Assembly (NCBI GenBank): GCA_028571685.1
Contig: CM053164.1
Coordinates: forward strand, 38,800,501-38,864,500
Reading direction: 5' to 3'
Length of the DNA stretch: 64,000 bases
Source of the DNA: Heterohyrax brucei
Taxonomy: Eukaryota; Chordata; Mammalia; Hyracoidea; Procaviidae
In this document: in pieces, positions 35,023 through 47,825 of the stretch
Layout: each line of letters starts with the position of its first letter
Position numbering within the stretch: position 1 is the first letter of the stretch
Made by a program: the position numbers and the translations under genes
The notes under the pieces: model-generated
Seen by the model: the letters and a program-made list of their open reading frames with translations, nothing else
Databases searched by the model: none
Told to the model about the DNA's origin: nothing

Positions 35023-38000
35023 ATGGCAGCACTGAACACATACCTATCAATAATCACACTGAATGTGAATGGACTAAATACTCCAGTAAAGAGACATCAA
35101 GTGACATCTTGGATCAAAAGGCACAACCCATCCATATGCTGCCTACAAGAAACTAACTTTAGACCTAAAGATATGAACAAACTGAAAATTAAAGGATGGA
35201 AGAACATATATCAAGCTAACAAGGAACAAAGACGAGCAGGTGTGGCAATTCTAATCTCAGATAAAGTCTATTTTGGTGTAAAATCCACCATCAGGGACAA
35301 GAATGGATACTACTTGTCACTGAAAGGTTCAGTACACAACCAAGACTTAACTATATTAAATATTTATGCACCTAATGTTAGAGGACCTAATACGTCGAAG
35401 AAACACTGACTACACTCAAAAAGGAGATACATCACTCCACAATAATAGTGGGAGACTCTAACACTCCACTCTCAATATTGGACATATCATCTAGAAAAAT
35501 CTCAATAAAGATGCAGAAGACCTTACTGCCACAATTAACCAACTAAACCTCATCAACATATACAGAACTTTCTATCCATCAACGGACAACTACACCTTCT
35601 TCTCCAGTGCACACGGAACATTCTCCAGAATAGACCGTGTGTTAGGACATAAAGCAATTCTCAACAAAATGCATACCACTGAATTAATGTAAACCATCTT
35701 CTCAGATCATAAAGCCATAAAAGTCAAAATCAATAGCAGAAAAAACAAAGATAGAAAGTGGAAGTCTTGGAAAACTGAACAACATCTTCCTCAAAAAACC
35801 ATGGGTTCTAGAAGAAATCAAGTACAAAATAAAGAAATTCATGGATTGCAATGAGAATGAAAACCCTCCCTACCAGAACCTATGGGATACAGCCAAAGCA
35901 GTGTTGAGAGGTCAGTTTATCTCCATAAATGCAACAGCTGGAAGGAAGAAACCAAATCAAAGAACTAACCGTACAGCTTGAACAAGTAGAAAGAGAACAA
36001 CAGAGGAATCCCTCAGGTGACAGAAAAAAACAGTTCATAAAGATTAGAGCAGAACTAAAAGAACTAAGAGAATAGAAAAACAATTGAAAAAATTGGAAAA
36101 CCAAAAGCTGGTTTTTTGAAAAGATCAACAAAATTGACAAGCCATTGGCTAAACTTACTAAAGAAAAACAGGAAAGGAAACAAATAATCCAAATTAGAAA
36201 TCAGAAGGGAGTTGTCACAACAAATCCAACAGAAATCAAAAGCATCATAGCTGAATACTATGAAAGACTGTACTCTAACAAATTTGAAAATCTAGAGGAA
36301 ATGGACAAATTCCTTGATTCATATCACCTACCAAAATTATCACAAGGTGAAGCAGAACAACTTAATAAGCACATCACAAAGGAAGAGATGAAAAGATCAT
36401 CAAAAAACTGCCAACCAAAAAAAGCCCAGGCCCAGATGGCTTCACCAAGCTTTTAGAGGACAGTTATCTCCAATACTACTGAGACTATTTCATGGTATAG
36501 AAAGAGATGGAATAATCCCAAATTCATTCCATGAAGCCAGCATAACCCTGATACCAAAGTCAGGGAAAGACTCAACCAAAAAGGAGAACTACAGACCAAT
36601 ATCACTCATGAATCTACATGTAAAAATCTTCAACAGAACTCTTGCCAATGGAATACAACAACATATCCAAAAACTAATCCATCATGACCAAGTGGGATTC
36701 ATACCAGGGATGCAAGGCTGGCTCAAGATCAGAAAAACAATTAATGTGATTAACCATATAAATATGACAAAAGACAAGAATCACCTGAATTTGTCCATTG
36801 ATGCTGCAAAGGCATCTGATAAAGTCCAAAACCCATTCATGCTAAGAACTGTCAGCAAAATAGGCACAGATGGAAAATTCCTTAACACAATAAGGGCCAT
36901 TTATACAAAGCCCACTGTGTACATCATCCTGAATGGAGAGAGACTGAAACAGTTTTACTTGAGAACAGGAACTAGACAAGGATGCCCACTCTCACCTCTC
37001 CTATTCAACAGTGTACTAGAAGTTCTAGCCAGAGCAACTAGACATGACCAAGAAATAAAGGCATCTGCATCAGCAAAGAAGTCAAAATCTCCCTATTTGC
37101 AGATGATATGATTGTATATGCAGACAATCCCAAAGAATCCATAAGTAAACTATTTAAACTGATAGAAGAGTTCAGCAAAGTCTCAGGATACAAGATAAAC
37201 ATATGTAAATCAGTAGGATTCCTTTACACCAACAACGAGCCTGTTAATGAAGAAATCATTACATCAATACCATTTCCTATAGCCCCTAAGAAGATAAATA
37301 CCTAGGAATTAATATAACCATAGAAATAACAGACCTTTACAAAAAGAACTACAAGCCCTTACTACAAGAAACTAAGAGAGATTTACATAAATGGAGGAAC
37401 CTACCCTGCGCACGGATAGGAATATTCAACACTGTAAAAATGTCTATTTTACCCAAAGTAATTTACTTACAGAATGCAATTCCAATACAAGTTCCAGTCT
37501 CATTTTTTAATGAGATGGAGAAAAAAATTACCTATTTCGTTTGGAAAGGGAAGAAGCCCTGGATACGTAAAGCACTGCTAAAGAAGAACACACTGGGAGG
37601 CCTCTCATTACCTGACTTTAGAATCTATTACACCGCTACAGTAGTCAAAACAAACTGGTACTGGTACAAAAAGAGACAGATAGATCAATGGAACAGAATC
37701 AAGACCCCAGAGATGACACCACCTGCCTATGAACAGTTGATATTCGACAAAGGTTCTAAGACATTAAACTGGGGTACAAACAATCTCTTCAACAAATGGT
37801 GCTGGCAGAATCAGATACCCATCTGCACTAAATTAAAACAAGACCCATATCTTACACTTTATACATAAACCAACTCAAACCGGATAAAACACGTAAATAT
37901 CATATATAAAATGACAAAGTTCATCCAAGAAAAAGTAGGAACAACAATGGAAGTTTTAATACACAACGCAGACTTCAGAATGTGTCAAACAAACCACAAT

Positions 38001-38766
38001 CAACAGAAGAGAAAATAGATAAATGGGAACTATTAAGAATCAAATACTTTTGCTCATCCAAAGACTTTATTAATAGAATTAAAAGGCCACCTACAGCATG
38101 ACAAAAATATCTGGCAACTATATGTCAGACTGATGCTTGATCTTCATAATCTGTAAGGTACTACAAAATATCAATAAGAAGAAGATAAATCATCCAATTA
38201 AGCAATGGGCAAAGAACATGGACAGACACTTCTCTAAAGAGGAGATCCAGGCAGCCAAAAAATGCATGCGGACATGTTCACAACCTTTAGCTATTAAAGA
38301 AATTCAAATCAAAATGACAATGAGATACTATCTCATCCCAATGAGGTTGGCCATGATACAAAAAACACAAAACAACAAATGCTGGAGAGGTTGTGGATAA
38401 AGTAGAACTCTCCTACACTATTGGTGGGAATGCAAAATGGTCCAACCTCTTTGGAAAGCAATCTGGTGCTCCTTTACAAAAAATGGATCTAGATATACCA
38501 TTTGACCAAGTAATACCAATGCTACAGAACCAAGGCCATTCACGCCAACTGATACATGCACATGAATGTTTATCACAGCACAGTCCACTACAGCAAAAAG
38601 ATGGAATCAACCCAGACTCCTAACAACAGAGGAATGGATAGGTAAACTACGGTTTATATACTCAATGGAACACTATGCAATGATAAAGAACAATGATGAT
38701 TTCAGGAAACATCTCATAAACTGGTTTCAATTGGAGGACATTATGTTGAGTGAAAGCAGGCAGTGA
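35023..38766 (+). pseudogene. L1 ORF2 (endonuclease and reverse transcriptase), interrupted
   Basis: The frame opens at 35023 with MAALNTYLSIITLNVNGLN, the conserved start of the APE-type endonuclease. CCLQETNF carries the catalytic Glu region. The RT domain is seen at 36608-37140: [27 protein letters not shown] (the first catalytic Asp block, D of IDAAKA; family FDxEKAFDKI), [12 protein letters not shown] and [10 protein letters not shown]. The last lies in a shifted frame at about 37096. A 142-residue frame at 37440-37868 covers [20 protein letters not shown]. The C-terminus ends LEDIMLSESRQ at 38766. The overall length suits about 1,250 codons. At least several frameshifts and stops separate the pieces, so no enzyme is made. 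Confidence 0.9.
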
Positions 38767-39724
38767 CAAAAGGACAAATATTGTATGAGACCCCTATGAT
38801 AAGAATTCAAAAACAGACTTAAGCATAGAAGAAAAGATTCTTTGATGGCTACAAGTGAAGAGAGGGAGGGAGAGCGAGAGGGGGAGGGTTTAGATTAGAC
38901 AGTTGATAGAAATTTGGTTGGGTGAAACTGGTGACAGCACACATTAGAAAGAAGAACAATATTAAGCGGACTTCAACATAACTTGAGTACTCCTTCCATC
39001 TTAACCCAATACTGCAAGGACAGAGTAGCTGGGGCGGACAGCTGGGGACCGTGCACTCATGCAAAATCCAGGCCAGTTGGCACAACTAGCATTTTGCTAA
39101 TAGGGCTCTCCACACCCCACATTGGTGGGTGGTGTCTGGGTCTTAAAAGCTGCCAAGCTGCCATCTAAGGTACACCAAGTGGTCCCAACTCAGCAGGAAC
39201 GGATGACCACCGAGGACCAAAATGACATGGGGTAAAGAGAACTCAGAGCACAGAGAGACCCACATGAGTGGGTATCTACACTGACTTGTGACTGGAAGAA
39301 CCGGATGGTACTTAGTCACCACCAGTGATAGCCACAATAGAGCTCACAAAGTTGAGTCTCATTGGTAACACAAGAATAAAAAGGAGTGCTACCTGAGATT
39401 TCCACTAAAAGACTCCAACTGAAGGTCCAGGGGCTTCAGGGTTCCCCTGGGAGCATGGTCCCTGGCCCTGATGCTGCACTTGCCCATAAATCATAACGAA
39501 GGTCCACTCATCAGACAGGAATGGATTGGACTTGGCGATGCAGAGTGACCATATCTTGGGTTCACTTTATGGCTTTATGCATCTACAAAATTGTAAGAGA
39601 GGAAGAATGTGCTGCGACCAGGCAGGGAGAGCAGCAGAAGCTGCATATACATGGTAGGCATGCAAATTTATGAGAATGTACATTTTCATTCAATCATAAT
39701 TTAAAAAAAAAATTTAAAGGGAAA

Positions 39725-40460
39725 GTGTTAATGGGAACAAAGGGAGATCCTACACAATTACAAAGGAATCCACCAAGAAGCCATAACAGTCCTAAACTCA
39801 CACAAGCCTACCAACATAACCAGAAACATATAAAGACAAACTAACAGAATTACAAGAAGAAATTGGTAATTCCATAACCATAATAAGTGATTTTAATAAA
39901 GCTATACAGAAAATGGAAGCCTTGGTGGCACAGTGGGTTAAGTGCTATGTCCACTAACCAAAAGGTCAGCAGTTGAAATACACCAGGCGCTCCTTGGAAA
40001 CGCCTATGTGGCAGTTTGACTGTGACCTCTAGGGTCATTATGAGCTGGACCCGACTCAGTGGCAGTGGGTTTGGTTTTTGAGGGGTTTTATACAGAGAAT
40101 TGATAAATTAAAAAGGCAAAAAAATTAGGTGGAATATGGAAAAATCACATTAAAAAAAACAGTGTTTTAAAACAGATTAAAATGGAACCTTGCACCCAAC
40201 AAATACACAGTATTCATTATTTCTACATGTCAAATATTTATAAAAATCCAGTAAGTCAGTCAAAAAAGAAGTCTTGCAAGATCACATATAATCATTTCTA
40301 TATAAATCACTTTCTCTACCATGGTGCAATTAAAAAAAGCCAACAATTAAATTTTAAAAGGAAAAAATGCTTGGGAACTAGAGGATTTTCTCCTAAGTAC
40401 TTCAAGGGTTAAAGGGGAAATTATCATGTATTTAGAGTCAAACAATGAAAAGAGTACACC
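39725..40460 (+). mobile_element. Old L1 ORF2 relic (endonuclease region)
   Basis: AGAAGAAATTGGTAATTCCA at 39855-39874 and GTGATTTTAATAAA then TTGATAAATTAAAAAGGCA resemble the L1 'EID...GDFN...DKS' region. It is the sequence into which the full-length L1 and an AfroSINE inserted. Too degraded to show a frame. Confidence 0.45.
39914..40088 (+). mobile_element. AfroSINE with TSD
   Basis: GGAAGCCTTGGTGGCACAGT starts it and GGCAGTGGGTTTGGTTTTTG ends it. TATACAGAAAA at 39903-39913 and TATACAGAGAA at 40089-40099 form an 11-bp duplication with one mismatch. Confidence 0.9.
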
Positions 40461-40679
40461 ATCAAAACTTATAGAATACAGCAAAATAGTAGTACTAAGT
40501 AGAAAATTTGTATCCTTATCCAACTCGACAGCACTTGGCTTTGGCTAAGTGCACTTATTAGAATATAAGAACATCTTTTAATTATGCATTGATTCAACTT
40601 ACAAAATCACAGAAAGAAGCACATTCACTAATATAGGCCCAGGTTCACTAGATTATGTTAAGGGAAAAAATCAATCTCA

Positions 40680-41420
40680 AAATCTGAGGAGTTTATAGTA
40701 ATACAAGTTTGTTTCTTCTTACAATATATGTAGGATGAATCAGCTACAGGGTGTCTCTGACTTGGCTCCATACATCTTTATTATAAGACAAGGCTCAAGG
40801 AGCAATCCCTATTTGGAATGTGACCTTCTTGTGACAGATGGAAAAGTACAAGGGAGCTCACAGAAACAGGCAGTGGCTCTCAAAGCGTCCACTCAGAACT
40901 AGTGTCTTTCACTTCTACTGTAATTTCACTGGCCAAAGCAAGTCACATGGCTAAGCTTAACGATGAGGCCAGGAAATACATGCCTGCCACAGGTAAATTC
41001 CTCTTGTCAGCAAAAATATAATTTACCACAATAGCCTGGGTATCAATTTTTTTTTAATCAACTTTCACCAGGTTAAAAGTAGTTTAACAACACAAAATAC
41101 CAGTGGCTTAACCAAAGGCTTATTATTTCTCATTTGTGTTACATGCTAGCTGCAAGTCAGCTGTGTCTGTCTGCCATGTATTGTTTTCATTCTAAAATTA
41201 AGACTGAAAGAACATACACTATTTGGGATGTGTCATCTTAAAGGCAGGAGTAAAACAGAGAGAAGTGGTAAATACAAGCAATGGTTCTTAAACCGTCTGC
41301 TTAGATTTGACATAGGTTACACCTACTCATTTTTCATTAGCTGAAGCAAGATCACACTGTAAGCATGATGTTAATATGACAGAGGTACATTCATTTCCCA
41401 AAAGACACTGGCAATCCCAA
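40680..41420. repeat. Two related old dispersed repeats, family uncertain
   Basis: Two blocks (about 40680-41040 and 41085-41420) share order and motifs: a gene-free text with GGCCAAAGCAAGTCACATGG in the first and AGCTGAAGCAAGATCACAC in the second. This phrase occurs in old mammalian LTR or MER repeats, but I cannot name the family. No coding potential. Confidence 0.35.
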
Positions 41421-43476
41421 GGCACGGGGTCAGGGTTGTTCGTCCATCTTACAAAAAAGAAGCACAAAAATACTTGGAACAAGATACAACTTACCTCTTA
41501 TATTTTACCACAGTAAAATTTAAAAAACCTACCTCAAAGCCAAAAGCAGAGTATAAGAAAGGTAACAGGAGAAATCAATTAAATAGAAAATAAAAAAATT
41601 AATAACAACAAAATCTAGCCTTTGAAGGAAAAAAAGCTTATTTAAAAAAAAAAAGTAAACCTCAAGCAGAACAGGTCAAACATAAAGCAAAAAAAAAAGA
41701 GCTAATCAGCCTTGAGGGGTATCTCAGTCAGCTAGTATTCCCATCACACAAATACCAAAAGTGGATGGCTTTAACAGAGAGAAATCTATTTTCTCACGGA
41801 AAAGTAGTCTCCAAGTCCAAATTCAGGCCATCAGCTCCAGAGGAAGTCTTTTTCTCCTGGCTCTGGAGGAAGGTCCTTATTGTCAACCTTCCCCTGGACT
41901 GGGAGCTTCTGAAACAAAGGGACTCAACAATCCGCTCCTGGTACTGTTTCTTTCCTGATGGCACAAGGTTCCCAATTCTCTGCTTCCTTTCCTTTCCTTT
42001 ATATCCCAAGAGACTGCCTCAAGTCACAGTACAATCTCATAGACTGAGTCCTATCTCACTAATGCTACCACCACCCATCCTCTCTCACTAAAATCATAGA
42101 AGCAAGATTCAACACAGAACAGTATCACATAATACTGAGAATCATGGCCTAGCCAAATTACTACAAACATTTTGGGAGGACACAGTTCAAACCATGACAT
42201 AACACCATTTGCCCCCGAAAACTCACATCCTTGTAATTTGCAAATCAGATTCACCCTATCATAACGAATATCTTCAGTCCAGGTCCAAAATCCAAAGATT
42301 CTTCTTAAACTGTAAACTAGAACACAAGTTATCTTTTTGCAAAACACACTTTCAGAACAGACAAGCACAAGCTAGGCATTTTTGTTACAAACTTCCATTA
42401 CAAATTAGAGAAACTGAAGAGACAGAAGGTATAACACGCACCAAGCAAATAAGCAGAACACATACATTAGCCCTCAAGTCTTGAAAACAATCTTCCATTA
42501 CCTGAGACCATTCACACAATAACTTTGCCCTCCAGACTCTCGGCTACACTCTCCAGATTCCGAGTGGAGGCCCCCTGGCCCTGGGCTACAGCTCTGCCTT
42601 CCAGGCCCACTGGGACAGCAATGGGCCTCCTAGTCCATGAGTGACAACTCCACCCTTAGAAACCCCTGAGGTCATGGCCATACCTTTTGAGACTGAGGCA
42701 GCTCAGCTTCCTGTGTTCCTTGTCTCTTCAGCTTCTGCTTCCTGTGGCCCCTTCACCCAAGCCTCATGTCCACATCTGCCCTGCTGGGGCAGGTGCTCCA
42801 AAGCTCTGTAACTCTACCCCTAAGTACCCAGAGGCACCCCACTCTGCTAGGAAGCCTCATATACACAGGCACTCGGCTCTCTCAATTCATGGGTCACCTC
42901 CAGCACTGTCTGGTATTGGTCTCCTCCAGGTTCTGCACTACAGGTTCACTGCTGCCACTGCTTGGTCCTGTGCTCCTTGTTTCTCACCATCTATACCTCC
43001 CTCAGTGTCAACAATCCTTCTCAATTTCTTCTGAGCCTTTTATTCATTCCAAGTTTCAAAAACTGCTTCAAGATCTGTTAGAGCAGCACCCTACTCCTAG
43101 TACCAAATTCTGTCTTAGTTACCTAGTGCTGCACAACTGAAATACCAAAAGTGGATGGCTTTAACAAGGAAAAACTTATTTCCTCACAAAAAAAGTAGGC
43201 TACGAGTCCAAATTCAGGCCATCAGCTTCAGGGGAAGTGTTTCTCTGTTAGCTCTGGAAGAAGGTCATTGTCATGAATCTTCCCCTGGACTGAGAGCTTC
43301 TAATGCACAGGGACCCTGGATCCAAAAGACACACTCTGCTCCCAGCACTGCTTCTTTCCTAATGGCATATAAGCTCCCCAATTCTTTGCTTGCTGCAATC
43401 TCCTTTATACCCCAAGAGATTGCCTCAAGGCACAACACACTCTTATAGACTGTAATGTCCTGCCTCACTAACATTG

Positions 43477-43640
43477 GAAACTTTGGCAACATACTGGTTA
43501 AGAGCTACAGCTGCAAACCAAAAGGTCCATGGTTCGAATCCAGAAAGTATTCCTTGGACAATCTATGGGGCAGTTCTACTCAGTCCTATCGGGCTGTTGA
43601 GTTAGAATCAGCTTGATGGTACTGGGTTTGTATCACTAAC
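43477..43640 (+). mobile_element. AfroSINE with intact pol III B box
   Basis: GGAAACTTTGGCAACATACT is the 5' end, GGTTCGAATCC is a canonical B box at 43531-43541, and GATGGTACTGGGTTTG is the tail. It sits in a MaLR LTR. Confidence 0.85.
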
Positions 43641-43645
43641 ACAGG

Positions 43646-43795
43646 AAACCCTGGTGGCATAATGGTTAAGTGATATGGCTGCTAACCAAAAGATGTGTGG
43701 TTCAAATCCAGCTCTACTCTGAATTACAGGGTCACTATGAGTCAGAAATGACTGAAGAAAAGTGGATTTGTTTCTTTGGTTTGGTTCACCAACAC
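43646..43795 (+). mobile_element. AfroSINE, second of a pair
   Basis: GGAAACCCTGGTGGCATAAT begins it and GGTTCAAATCC is its B box. The middle is shortened compared with its neighbour. The copy ends near TTTGGTTTGGTT. Confidence 0.85.
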
Positions 43796-43934
43796 AACCC
43801 CTGACCATCCCTCCTCATTAACATCACACAGGCAGGATTTACAACATACAGGAACATAATACAATATGAGAATCATGGACTAGTCAAATTGCTATACACA
43901 TTTTTGGGGGAACACAGTTCCATCTGCAACAAAA

Positions 43935-45095
43935 ATATCCCAACCACCAAAAAGGTAACAGGCTCCGAGAGTTCTATGACTTATGAGGAAGGTGACTATC
44001 AAACAGTATAGGAAAGGATATTCTTAGAGAAGGTAGTGCTGAAAAACTATTTATCCAAATTGAAAAAAAATTTTCTTTGTTACTGCACATATAGAAACAA
44101 ACTGCACATAGAAAGCAAAAGTCCACAAAAGTTTTAGAAGAAAATACAGGAATATTTTGATTCATACCCTGTGACAGACAAAACTTCCTTAAGTCAGACA
44201 TTAAAATTTAAAACTTGTATACACACAAAGGGCATTTTTAACAGGGTGAAAGGACTAACTCAGACTGGCAGGAGGCATTTCCAAAGCCCATACTTATCAA
44301 ATTAGTATCCAAAGTAGCCTAACTGTCCTTCACCAAGAGAAAGGAAACATAAACTACAACTGAATACTACCCAGCAGTCAAAAATAGTGAACCAGATCCA
44401 ATAGCATCAACATGGCTAAACTCTCCGTCAATTAAAATTTAAAATATGCACCTCTTTGACTCAGTAATTCTACTTCTTATTGACTGCAGCAATGTCTGAA
44501 ACAAAATTATAAACAATTTAAATGTATATTAGTGAGGAGAGGATTAAATAATGTAGCATATACACTAAATAAGAGATTATGTAATAGTTAAAAAGAATCA
44601 GGTAGACGCTGTTCCAACATGGAAGGATCTCGAAGACACTCCGGGAAAAAAAAGCTGCAGAACATTGTGTACAGTATGATGTCATTAACGCGGGGGTGGG
44701 GGAGAACCCCTGGTATTTTCTGTATTACCTATAAACCAAAATGCCAAACCCACTGCACTTGAATTGATCCAGTTAATAGTAGCCCTATAGGACAGAGCAG
44801 AAGTGCCCCAAAGGGTTTCCAAGGCTGTAACTACAGAAGCAGACTGCCACGTTCTTCTCCCTGGAGCAATGGTTGAGTTCAAACTGCCAACTTTTCAGCC
44901 AGCAGTGGAGCACTCAGCCACTGCACCAGCAGTGTGTACTGCTGGTACCTGTATGTACAAGGAAAGGCAGAGAAACGGTCAGAAAGGTCACAACAAACTA
45001 ACAACTGTAGTTTCTGTGGAGGAGTGGGTCAAGGGTCATTTTAGTCTGTTTCTGTACTGCGAGTGTTTCATAAGCAAGTGTGTGTTCTTGAACTA
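43935..45095 (+). mobile_element. Old L1 3' end relic
   Basis: Text such as AGAAAATACAGGAATATTTT near 44139-44158, AACTGTCCTTCACCAAGAGA at 44321-44340 and the final GTGTGTTCTTGAACTACTA follows the old L1 C-terminus and 3' end. An AfroSINE splits it at 44738. Confidence 0.5.
44738..44938 (-). mobile_element. AfroSINE
   Basis: The tail is on the left (CAAACCCACTGCACTTGAAT), the middle is CCAAAGGGTTTCCAAGGCTG, and the 5' end at the right carries GAGCACTCAGCCACTGCACC. Confidence 0.8.
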
Positions 45096-45184
45096 CTAGA
45101 AGAGTTGCAGCACAGAGCCACGCAGATCATGCTCTACACAACTCCAGGAGCTGCCATTCACAACAGCTTTGACGAAAATTAAAA

Positions 45185-45312
45185 AAATCATTGCCATCTA
45201 GTCAGTTCCAACCGAGAGTGACCTTAAACAACAAAGGAAAACTGTCCCATAGGATTTCATGGCACGGCTGGTGCATCTGAGCTGCCAGGTGCTTCCTAAA
45301 GCTGGGCAGTAT
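45185..45312 (-). mobile_element. AfroSINE, partial
   Basis: TTGCCATCTAGTCAGTTCCA to GAGCTGCCAGGTGCT matches the 3' half of the element in reverse. Confidence 0.6.
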
Positions 45313-45535
45313 ACAACCTGGCCAACCAGATGTCTGAGCTCTGATGCTCAAGTAGTTAGAAACAGAAGACATGTATGGGGTACAATAAGTTTCTTGGATC
45401 ATGGAAATGTTCCACATCGTTGAAACAGTGGCTACAAAGTGTACACATTTGTTCAAACTGTACATGGAAAGTCTGCAGACTTTGTCATGCATAAACTATA
45501 CATCAATAAAGTTGCTTTAAAAATAAATGTAGACA
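45313..45535 (+). mobile_element. Old L1 3' terminus
   Basis: AACTATACATCAATAAAGTT and the TTTAAAAATAAA that follows are the ending of an old L1M-type 3' UTR. No frame is present. Confidence 0.45.
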
Positions 45536-45674
45536 ACATAATTAAACATGGTATCATTAAGGAAGCTTGGAACAAAGTATCCAAAATTGTAGGACCTAGT
45601 CACCACAAAATAAGAACTAGTAGTTACCTTTAGGAGCAGCCCCAGAACTAAAGAAAAATGATGTCTTCAAGACT

Positions 45675-45893
45675 TCCTCACTCATTCCAAATCACAGTGA
45701 CCCTACAGGACTGAACAGAACAGAACTGACCCATAGTTTCCAAGGCTACAAATCTTTAAATACGTAAATATGAAGCAGACCACCATACATGTCTCCAGCA
45801 AAACAGCTGATAGAGAAGGGCTCAAGGGCTTGAACAGCCAACATCTGGGTTCTCGGCCACACATTTAACCACTCTGTCACCAGGGTTCCTCAA
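45675..45893 (-). mobile_element. AfroSINE, long form
   Basis: The left part CCAAATCACAGTGACCCTAC is the tail region. The 5' end at the right reads CACCAGGGTTCC, the complement of GGAACCCTGGTG. Confidence 0.75.
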
Positions 45894-46132
45894 CGCCAAA
45901 TTGAGGTAAATATTATTCTAATTGTTTATATTCGGAAACTAAGGTACTGAGAGGTATATGTTAAGGATAAAAAATAAGCCAACAATAGTTCTAAGTCTAG
46001 TTTTCTAACCATGAGTAGAAATTTTGTCTCTTGGGCATAGGGGACACTCAAAAACCGAAAAATCAGTCAGCTCTACCCTGACTGTACAACACTGTCATGG
46101 ACAACTCCATTTACATATCAGAAAAATCCTTA

Positions 46133-46276
46133 CCCAAGCCAAAAGCCACTGCCATCGAGCTGATTCTAACTCCTGGTGACCAGAAAAGAACTGCCCTGTA
46201 GAGTCCGTGGAACTGAAACCACCAACTCTTGGCTAGCAGCCGAGTGCTTCAACCACCGAGCCACCAAGGCTCCTTA
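46133..46276 (-). mobile_element. AfroSINE
   Basis: AAAAGCCACTGCCATCGAGC is the tail and CGAGCCACCAAGGCTCC the complement of the 5' end. The centre is shortened. Confidence 0.8.
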
Positions 46277-47459
46277 AAATCCTAACAGAACTCATAAAAG
46301 GTCAAGTTTTAATTTGGCAGTCAAAGTAACCCAACAGGCACTGCAACTCTGAGATCTGAAACAGCAGTCTTGAGCTCAAGAGTCCAAAAACCCAACCAAG
46401 GCAGAAGACGGTTTCAATTCCACCCCTCAAGAAGAGCAGAAGCAGTTTCTAAATACAGATCTAAGACCCAGGAGCCAAGATAAAAATGATAAAAGCGAAA
46501 AAGTCTTCTTTAAACAAAACTACTTTTCTTCTTCCTCAAGTGATAGAAAAAGCCAACGAGAGAAGGGTGAAACCAGAAAATCTCAAGCAACAACCTAAGA
46601 AGCAGGCTCCTCACAGCCAATATGCCACAAGCATGTGAAAGCGGCAGAATGGCCAAAAAGAAATCACGACTCCACCACTGCTTTAACACGCCCATCTAAG
46701 AATGTGGGTTACCTCAGACGGTTAAAAAATAAAAATAAAAGAACTTGAGGAAGCATCATTCTCCCTAGAGGAGAGCAACTGATAACTGCTCAGAGTTAAC
46801 GTAGCAAGACCTCGCTTCATTCATCCCCTCACTGCACAACTTTTGTGGACCTCACACTGTTCTAGTCAGCTTCCTTTCTATTGCCAAATTTGCCTTTCCC
46901 TTATGTCCCTTTAAATATTACGCAAAAGAGCTTGCAAAACTCTTCCAAATTTCTCCCATGAGCTTCTCGAACTCTCGTGCTTTATCCTCAAACCAAGCAA
47001 CTTATGCCTACAATTCCCCCATTGTGGGATGAAATAAAAGAGACCTAAAGAGACACAAGACTTACATTTCAATGCTGCTTTATCTTTTACATGGAACTCT
47101 CACAAACTGTCAGCACCTAAATAGCAAATCTTGGTCGTGCTTAATACTCTTCTGTAGCCCAAGGGCTGACAATGGTTCTCTATCCGAGATCGCTAATCAA
47201 TAAACAGCTGCTAAGAATGCTGGGTCTTCTTAACCCTAACGTCTGGCACAGAAATTTACTAGCAAGCATTCGCTAGCTGCATCTTTCCTTTCAAGGGTGA
47301 CCTCTGTGAACAGGTGAAGCACCTCGGGAAATAGTGTTTTGGGGGGATCTGAAATAAATTCCCTTCTCTCTGCCAGGGCCTGCCTGCCTTACCTGCCCTC
47401 TGCCAGGACCTGCTTCCTTCGCCCCCTTTAGCACCTATCGCAAAGCCTCTTCCTTGTCA
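46277..47459. other. Repeat-poor flank of the CpG island
   Basis: No transposon was recognised in this 1.2 kb, unusual for the window. A pyrimidine-rich approach to the CpG island begins near 47370. No coding frame with protein character was seen. If the gene reads leftward from the island, this is the start of its first intron. Confidence 0.5.
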
Positions 47460-47825
47460 GCCAGGGCTCCGGCAGCATCTACCCGGCGCCCGCAGTCCCA
47501 CCTCCGTGCCCCGCGGCCACAGCGCGCTGGGGACGCTGGAGACCCCTCCCCTGCTCGGGCTGAGTGTCCGGCAGCGCCCGCTCCATCCCCTCCCCACGCC
47601 CTCCAGGCCCGGGTGCCACGCGCCGTCTCCCCTCACAGCCAGGCGCTAAGCAGCGGCTCCGGCTCTGGCGCGCAGTCCCCGCCTCCTGCGTCCCTGCGCC
47701 CCCAAGGCTCCCGGGGTTCGGGCGCCCCGCGGCTCTCTTCCCGCGCCCCCCGGGCGCGAGGCTCAAGCAGCCGCTTCCCTCTCCTGCCAGCTCTGGCTGC
47801 CGCCGCAGACTCCCACCATACTCAC

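Larger units (their letters stand above)
30688..39712 (+). mobile_element. Full-length L1 LINE with perfect 12-bp TSD (dead)
   Basis: It starts AGGTGGAGTCAAGATAGCAG, the L1 5' UTR signature, and ends with an A-rich tail. TTTAAAGGGAAA occurs at 30676-30687 and 39713-39724, a perfect target-site duplication. Without the nested L1 (31987-33898) the element is about 7.1 kb. The order is 5' UTR to about 31748, ORF1 from 31749, an inter-ORF segment, ORF2 from 35023 to about 38766, then a class A 3' UTR with a polypurine tract at about 38851-38888. Both ORFs are interrupted, so it is immobile. Confidence 0.9.
41720..43931 (-). mobile_element. MaLR provirus fossil with two LTRs
   Basis: The 3' LTR lies at 41720-42199, the non-coding internal region at 42200-43110, and the 5' LTR at about 43111-43931, all class A and read on the minus strand. 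The start of the internal region shows the complement of GAATTTGGTACTAGG at 43096-43110. It mirrors the plus-strand element at 18521-21723. Two AfroSINEs have inserted in the 5' LTR. Open frames on the plus strand here are antisense chance. It is broken and old. Confidence 0.75.

Noticed and set aside
42687-43140. Plus-strand frames of 115 and 124 codons.
   Set aside because: They lie antisense to the non-coding internal region of a MaLR element and show no domain.
43477-43795. tRNA-gene-like A and B boxes.
   Set aside because: They belong to AfroSINEs, which derive from a tRNA; no foldable tRNA with a proper anticodon arm and ends was seen.
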